Source: JAZSNL01 sp045536365 (GTDB taxonomy: Bacteria > Bacillota_I > Bacilli_A > ML615J-28 > CAG-313). From it: 64,000 nucleotides of DNA. The stretch is from positions 59,716-123,715 of the forward strand of contig JAZSNL010000010.1 of assembly GCA_045536365.1 (NCBI GenBank), given 5' to 3'. Below are positions 9,157 to 18,424 of this stretch, piece by piece. The first letter of the stretch is position 1; each line of letters starts with the position of its first letter. A program made the position numbers and the translations under genes. The notes under the pieces are model-generated. The model worked only from the letters and a program-made list of their open reading frames with translations. It was not told the DNA's origin and made no database searches.

Positions 9157-10128
9157 ATGGCTAATGAACCTATTAAAAAAATTGCTGTATTAACATCAGG
9201 CGGAGATGCACCAGGAATGAACGCAGCTATTAGAGCAATCGTTAGAGCAGGTATATATAATGGCTTAGAAGTATATGGTGTTGAAGATGGATACCGTGGA
9301 CTTGTTGAAGGTCGTATTAAATTAATGAACCGTAATTCAGTAAGTGAAATTATTAATCGTGGTGGTACTATGTTAGGTACAGCTAGATTAACGGAGTTTT
9401 CTAAACCTGAAGTTACTCAAATTGGGATTGATCAATTAAAGGCTTTAGGTATTGGTGCTTTAGTAACACTTGGTGGAGATGGTACATATCATGGTGCTTT
9501 AAGAATGTCTAGAATGGGATTAAATTGTATTGGTATTCCTTGTACAATTGATAATGATATTGCTTCAACACAATATACAATTGGTTTTGATACAGCCGTT
9601 AATACTGCTGTAGAAGCAATTGATAAATTAAGAGATACTTCTAATTCACATAGAAGATGTTCTATTGTTGAAGTAATGGGTCGTTATTGTGGAGATATTG
9701 CATATGCTACTGCTATTGCAACAGGTGCTGATTATGTAATAACTGGTGATACTAAGTATGATATTAATGAAATAGTAAGAGTAGTTAATAAATGTAAAGC
9801 TGAAAATCGTCGTCATATATTAATTATTATCACTGAACATATTACAAATGTACATGAATTAGCAGATGTTATTACTAATACTACAGGATATGAAGCTAGA
9901 GCAACTGTTTTAGGTCATATTCAACGTGGTGGTGCTCCTACTGGATTTGATAGACTTCTTGCAAGTACATTAGGCGAGGCTGCTGTTAACGCAATTTTAG
10001 ATAATCAAAGTGGTGTTTGTATGGGATATTTTAATGGAGAAATTAAAGCTATTCCAATTGAAGAAGCGTTTAAAATGAAAAAACAAACATTTAAAGACTT
10101 TGATAAGATAACAGTTAAATTATCATAA
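9157..10128 (+). CDS. pfkA: ATP-dependent 6-phosphofructokinase
   Basis: PfkA phosphorylates fructose-6-phosphate with ATP. At 323 residues it has the standard bacterial length. Visible motifs are TSGGDAPGMNAAIRAIVR at the N-terminus, GGDGTYHGA (about residue 105; the Gly in GGDGT marks ATP rather than PPi use), PCTIDNDI with the catalytic Asp, MGRYCGDIA, and HIQRGGAPTGFDR near the C-terminus. A strong AGGAGG site precedes the ATG. Being directly behind glgP, it lets glycogen-derived hexose phosphate enter glycolysis. Confidence 0.97.
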   Translation: MANEPIKKIAVLTSGGDAPGMNAAIRAIVRAGIYNGLEVYGVEDGYRGLVEGRIKLMNRNSVSEIINRGGTMLGTARLTEFSKPEVTQIGIDQLKALGIGALVTLGGDGTYHGALRMSRMGLNCIGIPCTIDNDIASTQYTIGFDTAVNTAVEAIDKLRDTSNSHRRCSIVEVMGRYCGDIAYATAIATGADYVITGDTKYDINEIVRVVNKCKAENRRHILIIITEHITNVHELADVITNTTGYEARATVLGHIQRGGAPTGFDRLLASTLGEAAVNAILDNQSGVCMGYFNGEIKAIPIEEAFKMKKQTFKDFDKITVKLS

Positions 10129-10133
10129 TTAAA

Positions 10134-10168
10134 AGAGCTATACGAAAGTATAGCTCTGTTTTATTTTT
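10134..10168 (+). terminator. intrinsic terminator of pfkA
   Basis: Arms agagctata (10134-10142) and tatagctct (10149-10157), loop cgaaag, followed by gttttattttt. Confidence 0.88.
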
Positions 10169-10238
10169 CGATATTTTTTACTTTTTTAATTGTATATAAT
10201 AAGTTGATATATAAATATATGATTAAGGGGAATAAAAT

Positions 10239-12209
10239 ATGAATAGTAAAAGTATAAAAATATTATTAATAATAATAAGTATTTGTTTTATTAGTAATAT
10301 TAAAAAAGAAGTAAAAGGTTTTAATGATAATGCGAATGTTTATTTGATATTTGATAAATATGAATATTTGGAATCTGATATTGTTAAATTAACTATTAAT
10401 TTAGATCGTTTCGCTAATCTAAATGAAGTTAAATTAAGAATTAAGGTTAATAGTGAATATTTAGAGCCTATTATGAATATTGATGGTTATTTTTGTTTTA
10501 ATTATGCTTCAATATATAATAAATATATAATTAATGATTTTGTTGATAATGAATATTTAAGATTTCATTTGATTAAAGAAAATAATATAAGTGATGGATA
10601 TTATTCAGGGTTAAAGAATAATTTATGTGAAATTAGTTTTTATGTTAAAAAGGATATTAATAATATAAAAGATATTCTTAATGAAAAGTGTGTTAGCTTA
10701 TATCTATTCGATGTAAATGATTCTTTGATTGATTATAATATTAATTATAGTGATAAGATAAAAATTAAATTAAATAAAAAACAATATGATTTAGATGTTT
10801 TTGATGAATTACCTTCGTTTTTAGATGAAATAGAAATATTGAATAGAGAAATAGATGAATATGAAATTTATATTGAAGAAGATGTTGATAATACTAAAGT
10901 AGGTATTCAAGTGTTATTACTTGCGGTATATGATAGAAGAAATGCTGATTATGAGGTTATTCCAATTACAATGAATATAATTGATAGAATTAGTCCTAGT
11001 ATTGTATGTAATGGTGATTTTATTTATTTGGATAGTGAATTTAAAAATGTAAGTTTTTTAGAAGATGTTATTATTACTGATAATTATTCTGATGTTATTA
11101 ATACAGAAGTTAAGTATTATGATAATGAGGGAAATTTATTAGAAAGAAATAGTTTTTATGATTATTTAAGTAATAATAATATTGGATATATAAAGATTAT
11201 TTGTGCTGATCAAGTTGGTAATATAAGTGAAACTGATAAAATAAAAATAGAAATTGTTGATAAAACTAAACCTGTTTTAAATGTTATTGATAGTATTAGT
11301 ATTATTGATAGTGAGGTAGAATCTTTTGATTTTGAGGCTTATTTGACTTTATATGATGATTATGATGAAAATCCTTGTTTAGTTATAGAATATTATGATA
11401 TTAATAATAATAAAATAAATGATTTTTTAAGTTATTTATTAAAAGGTAAAAGTATAATAATAAAATATTATAGTAGTGATAAGTATAATAATATGACTGA
11501 TATTTATGAGTGTATAGTAAATGTTATTGATTTAACTAAGCCTATTATTTGTAATGTATCAGATATGGTTATTAATGATATAGATGTTTATAATACTGAT
11601 TTTTTTGAATTTGGTTATGTTATTGATAATATTGATAGTGATTTAAATGTTAATTGTAAGTATTATATTTTAAATAATGAAGTGTCATATAAAGATTTTT
11701 TAGATGGACTATCATCTGGTTTGAATGGTAAAATTGTTTATTATGTAATAGATAATTCTAATAATGTGTCTGATGAAGTTATTCAAAATATTAGTGTTAA
11801 TGATACTATTAAGCCAGTTATAAAATTGAATAATATTGAAAATAAAGGAAAATATGTAAGTGTTGATAGTATTTTATATAGTGTAGAAGATAATTTTGAT
11901 TCATATGATGATTTAGTAATTGAGGTTTTATTAAATGATTCTATTTATTATAAGGAAGAAATTAATGTTCCAGGTGAGTATAGGTTAATTATTAAAGCAG
12001 TTGATAAAACGGGAAATATCGGCTTGTTTGAGGCTCATTTCACGATTATTGAGGATAATGTCATTGGATGTGGCAATGATTTAAAATGTTATTATGATAA
12101 TTATTCAGAATTGATTATTGTTATTGTATCTGTTTTTGTGATGATTATTGGGATAATTATAGGACAAGTTATTCTTAATATTAATAAAAAGAAGAAGTTC
12201 AAAAATTAG
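10239..12209 (+). CDS. large membrane-anchored surface protein with Ig-like repeats, function unknown
   Basis: The 656-residue protein starts with a signal-type segment (ILLIIISICFISN, residues 8-20). The first ectodomain (about 30-180, NVYLIFDKYEYLES...VKLTINLDRF) resembles a cohesin/Ig-type beta-sandwich. At least four copies of a segment opening with DxTKPxI or a similar phrase (near residues 250, 343, 430 and 525) look like HYR/DUF5011-type Ig modules (for example DKTKPVLNVID, DLTKPIICNVS, DTIKPVIKLN). A single C-terminal helix (about 627-648) and KKKKFKN anchor it with the bulk outside; there is no LPxTG. Composition is extreme: Asn, Asp, Ile and Tyr dominate, and codons are almost wholly A/T. 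It probably acts in surface interaction or adhesion; this is inference. AAGGGG is the ribosome site. Confidence 0.75.
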   Translation: MNSKSIKILLIIISICFISNIKKEVKGFNDNANVYLIFDKYEYLESDIVKLTINLDRFANLNEVKLRIKVNSEYLEPIMNIDGYFCFNYASIYNKYIINDFVDNEYLRFHLIKENNISDGYYSGLKNNLCEISFYVKKDINNIKDILNEKCVSLYLFDVNDSLIDYNINYSDKIKIKLNKKQYDLDVFDELPSFLDEIEILNREIDEYEIYIEEDVDNTKVGIQVLLLAVYDRRNADYEVIPITMNIIDRISPSIVCNGDFIYLDSEFKNVSFLEDVIITDNYSDVINTEVKYYDNEGNLLERNSFYDYLSNNNIGYIKIICADQVGNISETDKIKIEIVDKTKPVLNVIDSISIIDSEVESFDFEAYLTLYDDYDENPCLVIEYYDINNNKINDFLSYLLKGKSIIIKYYSSDKYNNMTDIYECIVNVIDLTKPIICNVSDMVINDIDVYNTDFFEFGYVIDNIDSDLNVNCKYYILNNEVSYKDFLDGLSSGLNGKIVYYVIDNSNNVSDEVIQNISVNDTIKPVIKLNNIENKGKYVSVDSILYSVEDNFDSYDDLVIEVLLNDSIYYKEEINVPGEYRLIIKAVDKTGNIGLFEAHFTIIEDNVIGCGNDLKCYYDNYSELIIVIVSVFVMIIGIIIGQVILNINKKKKFKN

Positions 12210-12234
12210 GAGTGAATAATTTTAGATTAAATAA

Positions 12235-12263
12235 TTGAAATAAAAAAATATAAGTGGTATAAT
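12235..12263 (+). promoter_or_regulatory. sigma-A promoter of metG
   Basis: TTGAAA (12235-12240), 17-base spacer and TATAAT (12258-12263) with a TG extension (TGg directly before the -10). Confidence 0.8.
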
Positions 12264-12290
12264 AGTTTAGATAAAAAAGGAGAATAGATT

Positions 12291-14252
12291 ATGAGTGCTA
12301 GAAAAAAATGTTATGTTACAACACCAATTTATTACGCAAGTGGAAATGTTCAATTAGGAAATAGTTATACAACTGTAGCATGTGATGTATTTGCGAGATA
12401 CAATCGCGCAATGAATCGTGATACTTATTTTTTAACAGGTATGGATGAACATGGACAAAAAATTGAAGAGGCAGCAAAAAACTTAGGTCGTTCTCCTCAA
12501 GAACATACAGATATTATTGCGGAGGAAACTAAAGGTACTTGGGAAAGCTTAAAAATTAATTATGATGGTTTTATTAGAACAACTGATAAAGTTCACGTTG
12601 AAGTTGTTCAACAAGTATTTGAAAAGTTTTTAGCACAAGATGATATTTATTTAGGAAAATATACAGGTAATTATTGTGTAGGATGCGAAACTTTCTTTAC
12701 AAAAACACAATTAAATGGAGAAAATGTTTGTCCTGATTGTGGTAAACCAATTAGAGTAGTAGAAGAAGAAAGTTATTTCTTTAGATTAAAAAAATATGAA
12801 AAGAGATTATTAAAGTATATTGAAGAACATCCTGATTTTATTCAACCTGAAACAAGAAAGAATGAAGTTGTTTCATTTATTGAATCTGGACTTGAAGATC
12901 TTTGTGTAAGTAGAACAAGTTTTAGTTGGGGTATTCCTATTAATAGTAATCCTAAACATGTTATTTATGTTTGGTTAGATGCTTTATTTAATTACGTTAC
13001 TGCCCTTGGATATGGAACACCAAATGATGAATTATATCAAAAATATTGGGTAAATAATGAAGATTTTATTTATCATGTTGTAGGTAAAGATATTTTAAGA
13101 TTCCATGCAATATTCTGGCCTATTTTCTTAATGGCATTAGATGTACCAATGAATTTTAAATTAATGGTTCATGGATGGATTTTAAATAGAGATGGTAAAA
13201 TGTCTAAATCACGTGGTAATGCGGTATATCCTGCTGATGTTATTGGTAGATATGGTGTTGATGCGACTAGATATTATCTTGCAAAAGAATTACCTTTAGG
13301 TAATGATGGATTATTTACATACGATCGTTTTATTGAAAGATATAATAATGAACTTGTTAATGATTTAGGTAATTTATTACGTCGTAGTGTTGCGATGGTT
13401 AATAAATATTTTGATGGTGAAGTTGAAAATAATCCTAATGTTTCTACTGAATTTGATGAAAGTTTAAAAGAAACAGCTTTAAAAGCTATTGAAGAAACAA
13501 AGAAATGTTTTGATGGATTTAGACTTCAAAATGGTATTGAAGCAACTTGGATGCTTGTCTCAAGAGCAAATAAATATATTGATGAAACTGCTCCTTGGAC
13601 ACTTGCAAAAGAAGGATCAACTGGAAAATTAAAGAATGTTATGTATCATTTACTTGAATCTTTAAGAGTAATTGCTAACTTAGTTTCTCCATATTTAGTT
13701 GAATCTGCTCCTAAAATGTTAAAGTCTTTAGGTATTGAAAATTATCAAATTGATATTGAAAATTTATCATTTGGTACATTTAAAGGCTATACAAAAGTAG
13801 TTGAAGTAGATGCTTTATTTAATCGTTTAGATGCTGCAAAAGAACTTGCAAGTATTGCGGAAGAACAAAAGAAAAAAGAAGAAAAAACAAAAGTTGTTGT
13901 TGAAGAAAAAACTACAAATGAAATTTCAATTGAAGATTTTGCTAAAATTGAATTAAAAGTAGGGGAAATAATCGCTGCGCAAAAACACGAGAATGCTCAA
14001 AATTTATTAGTTTTACAAGTTAAAATAGGTGATGAAACTCGTCAAATTGTTTCTGGTATTGCGAAATTTTATGACCCTCAAAATATTATTGGTAAGAAAA
14101 TTGTTGTTGTTACAAACTTAAAACCTGCTGTTATAAGAGGTGTTGAATCAAAAGGTATGATTCTTTGTGCTGTAGAAAATGCAAAACAAAAAGATGAGAA
14201 ATTAGAAATATTAGAAGTTAAGGAGTTATCTAATAAAGCAATTGTTAGATAA
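12291..14252 (+). CDS. metG: methionyl-tRNA synthetase
   Basis: MetRS charges initiator and elongator tRNA-Met. The 653-residue protein has the class I catalytic domain, the zinc knuckle CVGCETFF...VCPDCG (about residues 127-147), KMSKSRGN (about 303-310), an anticodon-binding helical domain and a C-terminal EMAP/Trbp111-like tRNA-binding domain (about 550-653, IELKVGEIIAAQ). The HIGH signature reads QLGN (NVQLGNSYTT, about residues 18-27), with the first His replaced by Gln; see findings. No T-box leader is visible in the short upstream region. The ribosome site is AAGGAG. Confidence 0.95.
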   Translation: MSARKKCYVTTPIYYASGNVQLGNSYTTVACDVFARYNRAMNRDTYFLTGMDEHGQKIEEAAKNLGRSPQEHTDIIAEETKGTWESLKINYDGFIRTTDKVHVEVVQQVFEKFLAQDDIYLGKYTGNYCVGCETFFTKTQLNGENVCPDCGKPIRVVEEESYFFRLKKYEKRLLKYIEEHPDFIQPETRKNEVVSFIESGLEDLCVSRTSFSWGIPINSNPKHVIYVWLDALFNYVTALGYGTPNDELYQKYWVNNEDFIYHVVGKDILRFHAIFWPIFLMALDVPMNFKLMVHGWILNRDGKMSKSRGNAVYPADVIGRYGVDATRYYLAKELPLGNDGLFTYDRFIERYNNELVNDLGNLLRRSVAMVNKYFDGEVENNPNVSTEFDESLKETALKAIEETKKCFDGFRLQNGIEATWMLVSRANKYIDETAPWTLAKEGSTGKLKNVMYHLLESLRVIANLVSPYLVESAPKMLKSLGIENYQIDIENLSFGTFKGYTKVVEVDALFNRLDAAKELASIAEEQKKKEEKTKVVVEEKTTNEISIEDFAKIELKVGEIIAAQKHENAQNLLVLQVKIGDETRQIVSGIAKFYDPQNIIGKKIVVVTNLKPAVIRGVESKGMILCAVENAKQKDEKLEILEVKELSNKAIVR

Positions 14253-14263
14253 TTGGAGGGAAT

Positions 14264-15325
14264 ATGCCTACTGAAATTGAAACTCTTCAGTCAAATAATG
14301 ATAAAACAAAAATTAAAGAGAAGTTATCAGAAGATACTAAAAAACAAAGAACTAAATCAGTTATAACTGTTGTATTAGGTAGTATTATTTATATGCTTGC
14401 AATAAAGTGGGTTTTCCAATTGGGAGGATTTTTTGCTGGTGGTGTAACTGGTAGTGCACAGTTAATTGTTGCAATTATAAGTAAGTTTGTTCCGGCAGCT
14501 GCTGGATTTGAAAAGTGGTTTACGGTTATTTTTATTGTGATTAATATACCTTTAATTATTTTAGGTAGTAAATCAATGAGTAAGTTTTTTGCAACTTTGA
14601 CGATTGTATCAATTGTTGTTCAAACTGTTGTTTCTGCTGTCTTAGATAATTTTACTGTTAGTCCTCTTGTATTTTTGCTTGAAAAAAATGGTATGGGTAT
14701 TTTAGATGCAATTACTGATCCTAGTTTTTCAATGGCAAGAAATGAAACTACTGTAGCGGCACTTGAGGCTTTTAAAGTAGGAATGGCTCAAGGTACTAGA
14801 TTATTACTTGCGGTATTTGGTGGTTTATTATCTGGTCTTGGTTCTGCTTTATGTTTAAGAGATGGTGGCTCTGCTGGTGGAACTGATATTCTTGCAAACT
14901 ATGTAATGTTTAAATATAAGAAGTCTTTTGTTAAGTATCAATTTACTATTGATATTGTTATTATTGTATTATCTTCATTAATAAGTGTAGAAAATGTATT
15001 GTTTACTGTTGTTTGTTTAATTGTTAAAACATTTACATTGCATTTGTTATATCAAACTTATAATACAACTAGACTTGAAATTATTACTTCTAAACCTGAA
15101 GAAATTAGAACTGAGTTATTAAAAAATTTCTATCACGGTATGACTATTTATGAAGTAATTGGTGGATATTCAATGGAAAAGAGATCTGTTATAGAAGTGT
15201 TCGTATCTTCGTATGAAGTGAGATTGTATCGAAGAATTATTATGAAGATTGATCCTCAAGCATTTGTTATTTCATCTAAAGTTAAACTTGAAAAGGGTAA
15301 TTATATTCAAAGGACAATAGTATAA
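14264..15325 (+). CDS. YitT/DUF161 family membrane protein with C-terminal DUF2179
   Basis: The 353-residue protein begins with a charged tail of about 30 residues, followed by several hydrophobic segments including GSIIYMLAIKWVF, FFAGGVTGSAQLI and LLLAVFGGLLSGLGSALCLRDGGSAGGTDILA; the last is the YitT hallmark. The C-terminal soluble part (TRLEIITSKPEEIRTELL...VEVFVSSYEVRLYRRII) is DUF2179. Family members are common in Firmicutes and their substrate is not established. It starts 11 bases after metG with a GGAGGG site and is probably cotranscribed with it. Confidence 0.85.
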   Translation: MPTEIETLQSNNDKTKIKEKLSEDTKKQRTKSVITVVLGSIIYMLAIKWVFQLGGFFAGGVTGSAQLIVAIISKFVPAAAGFEKWFTVIFIVINIPLIILGSKSMSKFFATLTIVSIVVQTVVSAVLDNFTVSPLVFLLEKNGMGILDAITDPSFSMARNETTVAALEAFKVGMAQGTRLLLAVFGGLLSGLGSALCLRDGGSAGGTDILANYVMFKYKKSFVKYQFTIDIVIIVLSSLISVENVLFTVVCLIVKTFTLHLLYQTYNTTRLEIITSKPEEIRTELLKNFYHGMTIYEVIGGYSMEKRSVIEVFVSSYEVRLYRRIIMKIDPQAFVISSKVKLEKGNYIQRTIV

Positions 15326-15355
15326 AAGCTTATGGTGACATAAGCTTTTTTATTT
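15324..15355 (+). terminator. intrinsic terminator after the YitT-like gene
   Basis: Arms aagcttatg (15326-15334) and cataagctt (15339-15347), loop gtga, followed by tttta. Confidence 0.87.
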
Positions 15356-15379
15356 CAAATATTTTTTATGTATTTTGAT

Positions 15380-15408
15380 TTGACATTAATTATAAAATAG
15401 TGTATAAT
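15380..15408 (+). promoter_or_regulatory. sigma-A promoter of rplM-rpsI
   Basis: TTGACA (15380-15385), 17-base spacer and TATAAT (15403-15408). Confidence 0.88.
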
Positions 15409-15410
15409 AT

Positions 15411-15480
15411 ACCCGATACATTTAGTCGTGAGACTTTAAACCACAAAACAAGCCCTTCAAAATATATTTAATCGGAGGAA
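15411..15480 (+). promoter_or_regulatory. rplM leader RNA, candidate autoregulatory element
   Basis: About 75 transcribed bases precede rplM. They contain a small hairpin (agtc/gact around gtga, near 15424-15435) enclosed by a potential closing pair ccgat (near 15413) and atcgg (near 15470) that runs up to the ribosome site. Firmicutes often carry an L13 leader here; whether this belongs to that family is inference. Confidence 0.45.
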
Positions 15481-15487
15481 TTTAAAC

Positions 15488-15934
15488 ATGCGTACAACTT
15501 ATATGGATACAACAAAAAGCGCACAAGAAAATCGTAAATGGTATGTTATTGATGCAACTGATCTTGTATTAGGTCGTTTATCAGTAGCTGTTGCAACAGT
15601 ATTAAAAGGTAAACATAAACCAACTTATACACCTCATATCGATGGTGGAGATTATGTTATCGTTGTTAATGCTGAAAAAGTTGCTTTCACAGGCAATAAA
15701 TTAGAAGGTAAAAAATACTACAGTCACTCTGGATACTCTGGCGGATTAAAAACTCGTACAGCAAAAGAAATGTTAGAAAAACAACCTCAAAAAGTTGTTG
15801 AAAAAGCAGTAAGAGGAATGTTACCTAAAGGCCCTCAAGGCGATAATATGTATCGTCGTCTTTATGTATACGTTGGTGCTGAACATCAACAAGGTGCTCA
15901 AAAACCTGAAGCATTCCCTTTAGAAGTTAAATAG
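15488..15934 (+). CDS. rplM: 50S ribosomal protein L13
   Basis: L13 is an early-assembly protein of the large subunit. The 148-residue sequence has the typical WYVIDATDLVLGRLSVAVATVLKGKHKPTYTPHIDGGDYVIVVNA core and the AVRGMLPKGPQGDNMYRRLYVY C-terminal block. The ATG follows a strong GGAGG. Codons here are enriched in highly expressed choices (CGT, GGT, GTT) compared with neighbouring membrane genes. It forms an operon with rpsI 14 bases downstream. Confidence 0.98.
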   Translation: MRTTYMDTTKSAQENRKWYVIDATDLVLGRLSVAVATVLKGKHKPTYTPHIDGGDYVIVVNAEKVAFTGNKLEGKKYYSHSGYSGGLKTRTAKEMLEKQPQKVVEKAVRGMLPKGPQGDNMYRRLYVYVGAEHQQGAQKPEAFPLEVK

Positions 15935-15948
15935 GAGGAAACTAAGAT

Positions 15949-16341
15949 ATGGAAAAAGCAGTTTATCAAGCAACTGGTCGTAGAAAAAGTTCAGTAGCAA
16001 GAGTACGTTTAGTACCTGGTACTGGTAAATTCGTAGTTAACGGTCGCAATTTCGTAGAATATATTCCTTCTGCAGCAACTCGTTTAGACGTTTTACAACC
16101 ATTAAATCTTACAGAAACTAGTACTCAATACGATATTTTTGTAAATGTTAATGGCGGTGGTATTAGTGGACAAGCTGGTGCTATTCGTTTAGGTATCGCT
16201 CGTGCATTAATGTTAGTTAATCCAGAATTTAGAGGACCTTTGAAAAAGGCTGGTCTTATTACTCGTGACCCTCGTAGTACTGAACGTAAGAAATACGGTC
16301 TTAAAAAAGCTCGTCGTGCACCACAATTTTCAAAACGTTAA
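15949..16341 (+). CDS. rpsI: 30S ribosomal protein S9
   Basis: S9 reaches the decoding P site through its C-terminal tail. The 130-residue protein shows YQATGRRKSSVARVRLVPG at the N-terminus, GGGISGQAGAIRLGIARAL in the middle, and the invariant basic tail ending KKARRAPQFSKR. GGAGG precedes the ATG. A terminator follows at 16379. Confidence 0.98.
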   Translation: MEKAVYQATGRRKSSVARVRLVPGTGKFVVNGRNFVEYIPSAATRLDVLQPLNLTETSTQYDIFVNVNGGGISGQAGAIRLGIARALMLVNPEFRGPLKKAGLITRDPRSTERKKYGLKKARRAPQFSKR

Positions 16342-16378
16342 TTGTATTTTGTATCAAATTATCAATACGCTTAAGTTT

Positions 16379-16410
16379 AGACCACAATATTTATTGTGGT
16401 CTTTATTTTT
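16379..16410 (+). terminator. intrinsic terminator of rplM-rpsI
   Basis: Arms agaccacaa (16379-16387) and ttgtggtct (16394-16402) followed by ttattttta. Confidence 0.88.
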
Positions 16411-16442
16411 AATTTATAAAATAACCATCAAGGAGAAGATGT

Positions 16443-16679
16443 ATGAATAAAAAATTGATTATCGCAATTGTTTCTTTTGTAACAGGTATTATTGGAACAG
16501 GATTATTCTCTATAGCAAAATCAAATGTTTTAATCGCGGAAGCTACATTAAAAGCTGCGAATATGTCTAGTAAAACTAGTGATGCGACTAATGGAATAAT
16601 GATGTTAATATGTATTGTTTTAACAGTAATCGGATTAGTTTTCATGATTAAAGAATTTGTTAAAAAAGATGAAAAGTAG
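16443..16679 (+). CDS. small two-helix membrane protein, function unknown
   Basis: The 78-residue protein has an N-terminal hydrophobic helix (LIIAIVSFVTGIIGTGLF, about 5-22), a polar middle segment rich in Ala/Ser/Thr, a second helix (GIMMLICIVLTVIGLVFMI, about 51-69) and a charged tail (KEFVKKDEK). AAGGAGA precedes the ATG at a normal distance, and the stop is 9 bases before cysS, so it is a genuine translated gene at the head of the cysS operon. I do not recognise a family. Confidence 0.7.
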   Translation: MNKKLIIAIVSFVTGIIGTGLFSIAKSNVLIAEATLKAANMSSKTSDATNGIMMLICIVLTVIGLVFMIKEFVKKDEK

Positions 16680-16688
16680 GATAATAAT

Positions 16689-18041
16689 ATGTTTGATAAG
16701 AAAAATATTAAGATATATGATTCGTTAAGCAATTCTGTTAGACCTTTTAAACCAATAAAAGAAAATGAAATTTTAATGTATGTTTGTGGTCCTACTGTAT
16801 ATAATCATAATCATATTGGAAATGCAAGACCTGTTATTTTCTTTGATATGGTTAAAAAATATTTTGAATATGTTGGTTACAATGTAAAAATGGTAATGAA
16901 TTTTACTGATATTGATGATAAAATTATTAAAAAAGCGATAGAAGAAAATATCACTGAAACTGAAGTAAGTGAAAAGTATATAGAAGCTTTTTTAAGTTTA
17001 TGTGATTCATTAAATTGTGATCAAGATGTTGTTCGTCCAAGAGTAACAAAAACAATGGATGAAATAGTTGATTTTATTGATAAATTACAAGAAAAAGAAT
17101 ATGCATATCAATCAGGTGATGATGTTTTCTTTAGAGTAAAAAAAGTTAGTGATTATGGAGCGTTAAGTAATCAACAATTAGAAGAATTAGAATCTGGTTC
17201 AAGAATTAATGTTAATGATCAAAAAGAAGATCCTCGTGATTTCACTTTATGGAAAAAAACATCAGATACTGGTAAAAAATGGGAAAGTCCATTCGGAGCA
17301 GGTAGACCAGGTTGGCATACTGAATGTGTTGTGATGATTCATAAAATATTAGGTAATTTAATTGATATTCATGGAGGAGGAAATGATTTAAAATTCCCTC
17401 ATCATGAAAATGAAATTGCTCAAGCAATGGCATTATGTAATAATAAAATAGCTAATTATTGGCTACATAACGCAAGAGTTGATTTAGGTGGACAAAAGAT
17501 GTCTAAGTCTTTAGGTAATATTGTTCTTGCAAAAGATGTTGTTAGTGAATATGGTGCTGAAGCGACAAGATTAATGATTTTATCAAATCATTATCGTCAA
17601 AATATTAATTATTCTCAAGAGTTAATGACTTCTTCAGTAACTGAATGGAATAAAATTAAAAATACAAAAAACTCACTACAAAGAAAATTAGAATTAGCTG
17701 ATAATGCAAAAGAAGGGACATTACTTCCTATTATGGATGATTTCTTAACTGAACTTGGTAATGATTTTAATACTTCTAATGCGTTTACTTTAGTTTATAA
17801 ATTATTGAAAGAAATTAATAGTAGTTTAAGAAATCCTAATGTTGATATTAATTTATTATGTGATCAATATAAAACATTATCTGATATGTTAAGTATTTTA
17901 GGTATTAATACTTGTTTGCCAATGTTAACTGATAAAGAAAAAGCATTAGTTATTTCATGGCAAAATGCAAGAAAAGAAAAGAATTTTGAACTTGCAGATA
18001 AGTTAAGAAAAGAAATTACAGAAGCAGGTATTATTCTTTAA
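16689..18041 (+). CDS. cysS: cysteinyl-tRNA synthetase
   Basis: CysRS charges tRNA-Cys. The 450-residue protein has the class I signature HNHIGNARP, the zinc ligands (YVCGPTVY, HTECV, HHENEIAQ), GGGNDLKFPHHENE and KMSKSLGN (about residue 273). It is slightly shorter than the usual 460-470 residues. The stop overlaps the mrnC start by one base (TAATG), a translationally coupled arrangement kept throughout this operon and identical in order to Bacillus. Confidence 0.97.
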   Translation: MFDKKNIKIYDSLSNSVRPFKPIKENEILMYVCGPTVYNHNHIGNARPVIFFDMVKKYFEYVGYNVKMVMNFTDIDDKIIKKAIEENITETEVSEKYIEAFLSLCDSLNCDQDVVRPRVTKTMDEIVDFIDKLQEKEYAYQSGDDVFFRVKKVSDYGALSNQQLEELESGSRINVNDQKEDPRDFTLWKKTSDTGKKWESPFGAGRPGWHTECVVMIHKILGNLIDIHGGGNDLKFPHHENEIAQAMALCNNKIANYWLHNARVDLGGQKMSKSLGNIVLAKDVVSEYGAEATRLMILSNHYRQNINYSQELMTSSVTEWNKIKNTKNSLQRKLELADNAKEGTLLPIMDDFLTELGNDFNTSNAFTLVYKLLKEINSSLRNPNVDINLLCDQYKTLSDMLSILGINTCLPMLTDKEKALVISWQNARKEKNFELADKLRKEITEAGIIL

Positions 18042-18424
18042 TGAAACAATATCAATTATTAAATGGTAGTAATTTAGCTTATATAGGTGATGCTTATTAT
18101 GAATTAAAAGTAAGGGAGTATTTAATTAATAAAGGTATCACTAAAGCTAATGATTTAAGAAAAATAAGTATTAAGTATGTGAGTGCAAGTGCTCATCAAA
18201 AAATCTATGAAGAGATTAAAGATTTATTAACTGAAGAAGAATCAAAAGTTTTTTTAAGAGGTAGAAATAATGCGCCTAGTGGTCATCGTAAAAATGTTGA
18301 TCGTGCTGCTTATTTAGTTTCTACTGGTTTAGAAGCAGTTATAGGATATTTATATCTTTCTAAAAATGAAGAAAGATTAGAGTATTTAATTAATTTAATT
18401 TTTTCTAAAGTGGATGGTGAATAA
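18041..18424 (+). CDS. mrnC: Mini-ribonuclease III
   Basis: MrnC is an RNase III catalytic domain without a double-stranded RNA-binding domain; in Bacillus it matures 23S rRNA. The 127-residue protein carries NLAYIGDAYYELKVREYL (metal-binding Asp and Glu of the RNase III signature), FLRGRNN and AAYLVSTGLEAVIGYLYL, the second acidic site. Start and stop both overlap neighbours by one base. Position between cysS and rlmB matches Bacillus yazC. Confidence 0.95.
   Translation: MKQYQLLNGSNLAYIGDAYYELKVREYLINKGITKANDLRKISIKYVSASAHQKIYEEIKDLLTEEESKVFLRGRNNAPSGHRKNVDRAAYLVSTGLEAVIGYLYLSKNEERLEYLINLIFSKVDGE

Noticed and set aside
12210..12290. T-box riboswitch before metG
   Set aside because: Only 81 bases with promoter and ribosome site; no specifier loop or T-box sequence.
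16265..16450. Frame overlapping the end of rpsI and its terminator
   Set aside because: It would run through the rpsI terminator hairpin and ends inside the next real gene's start; no ribosome site.
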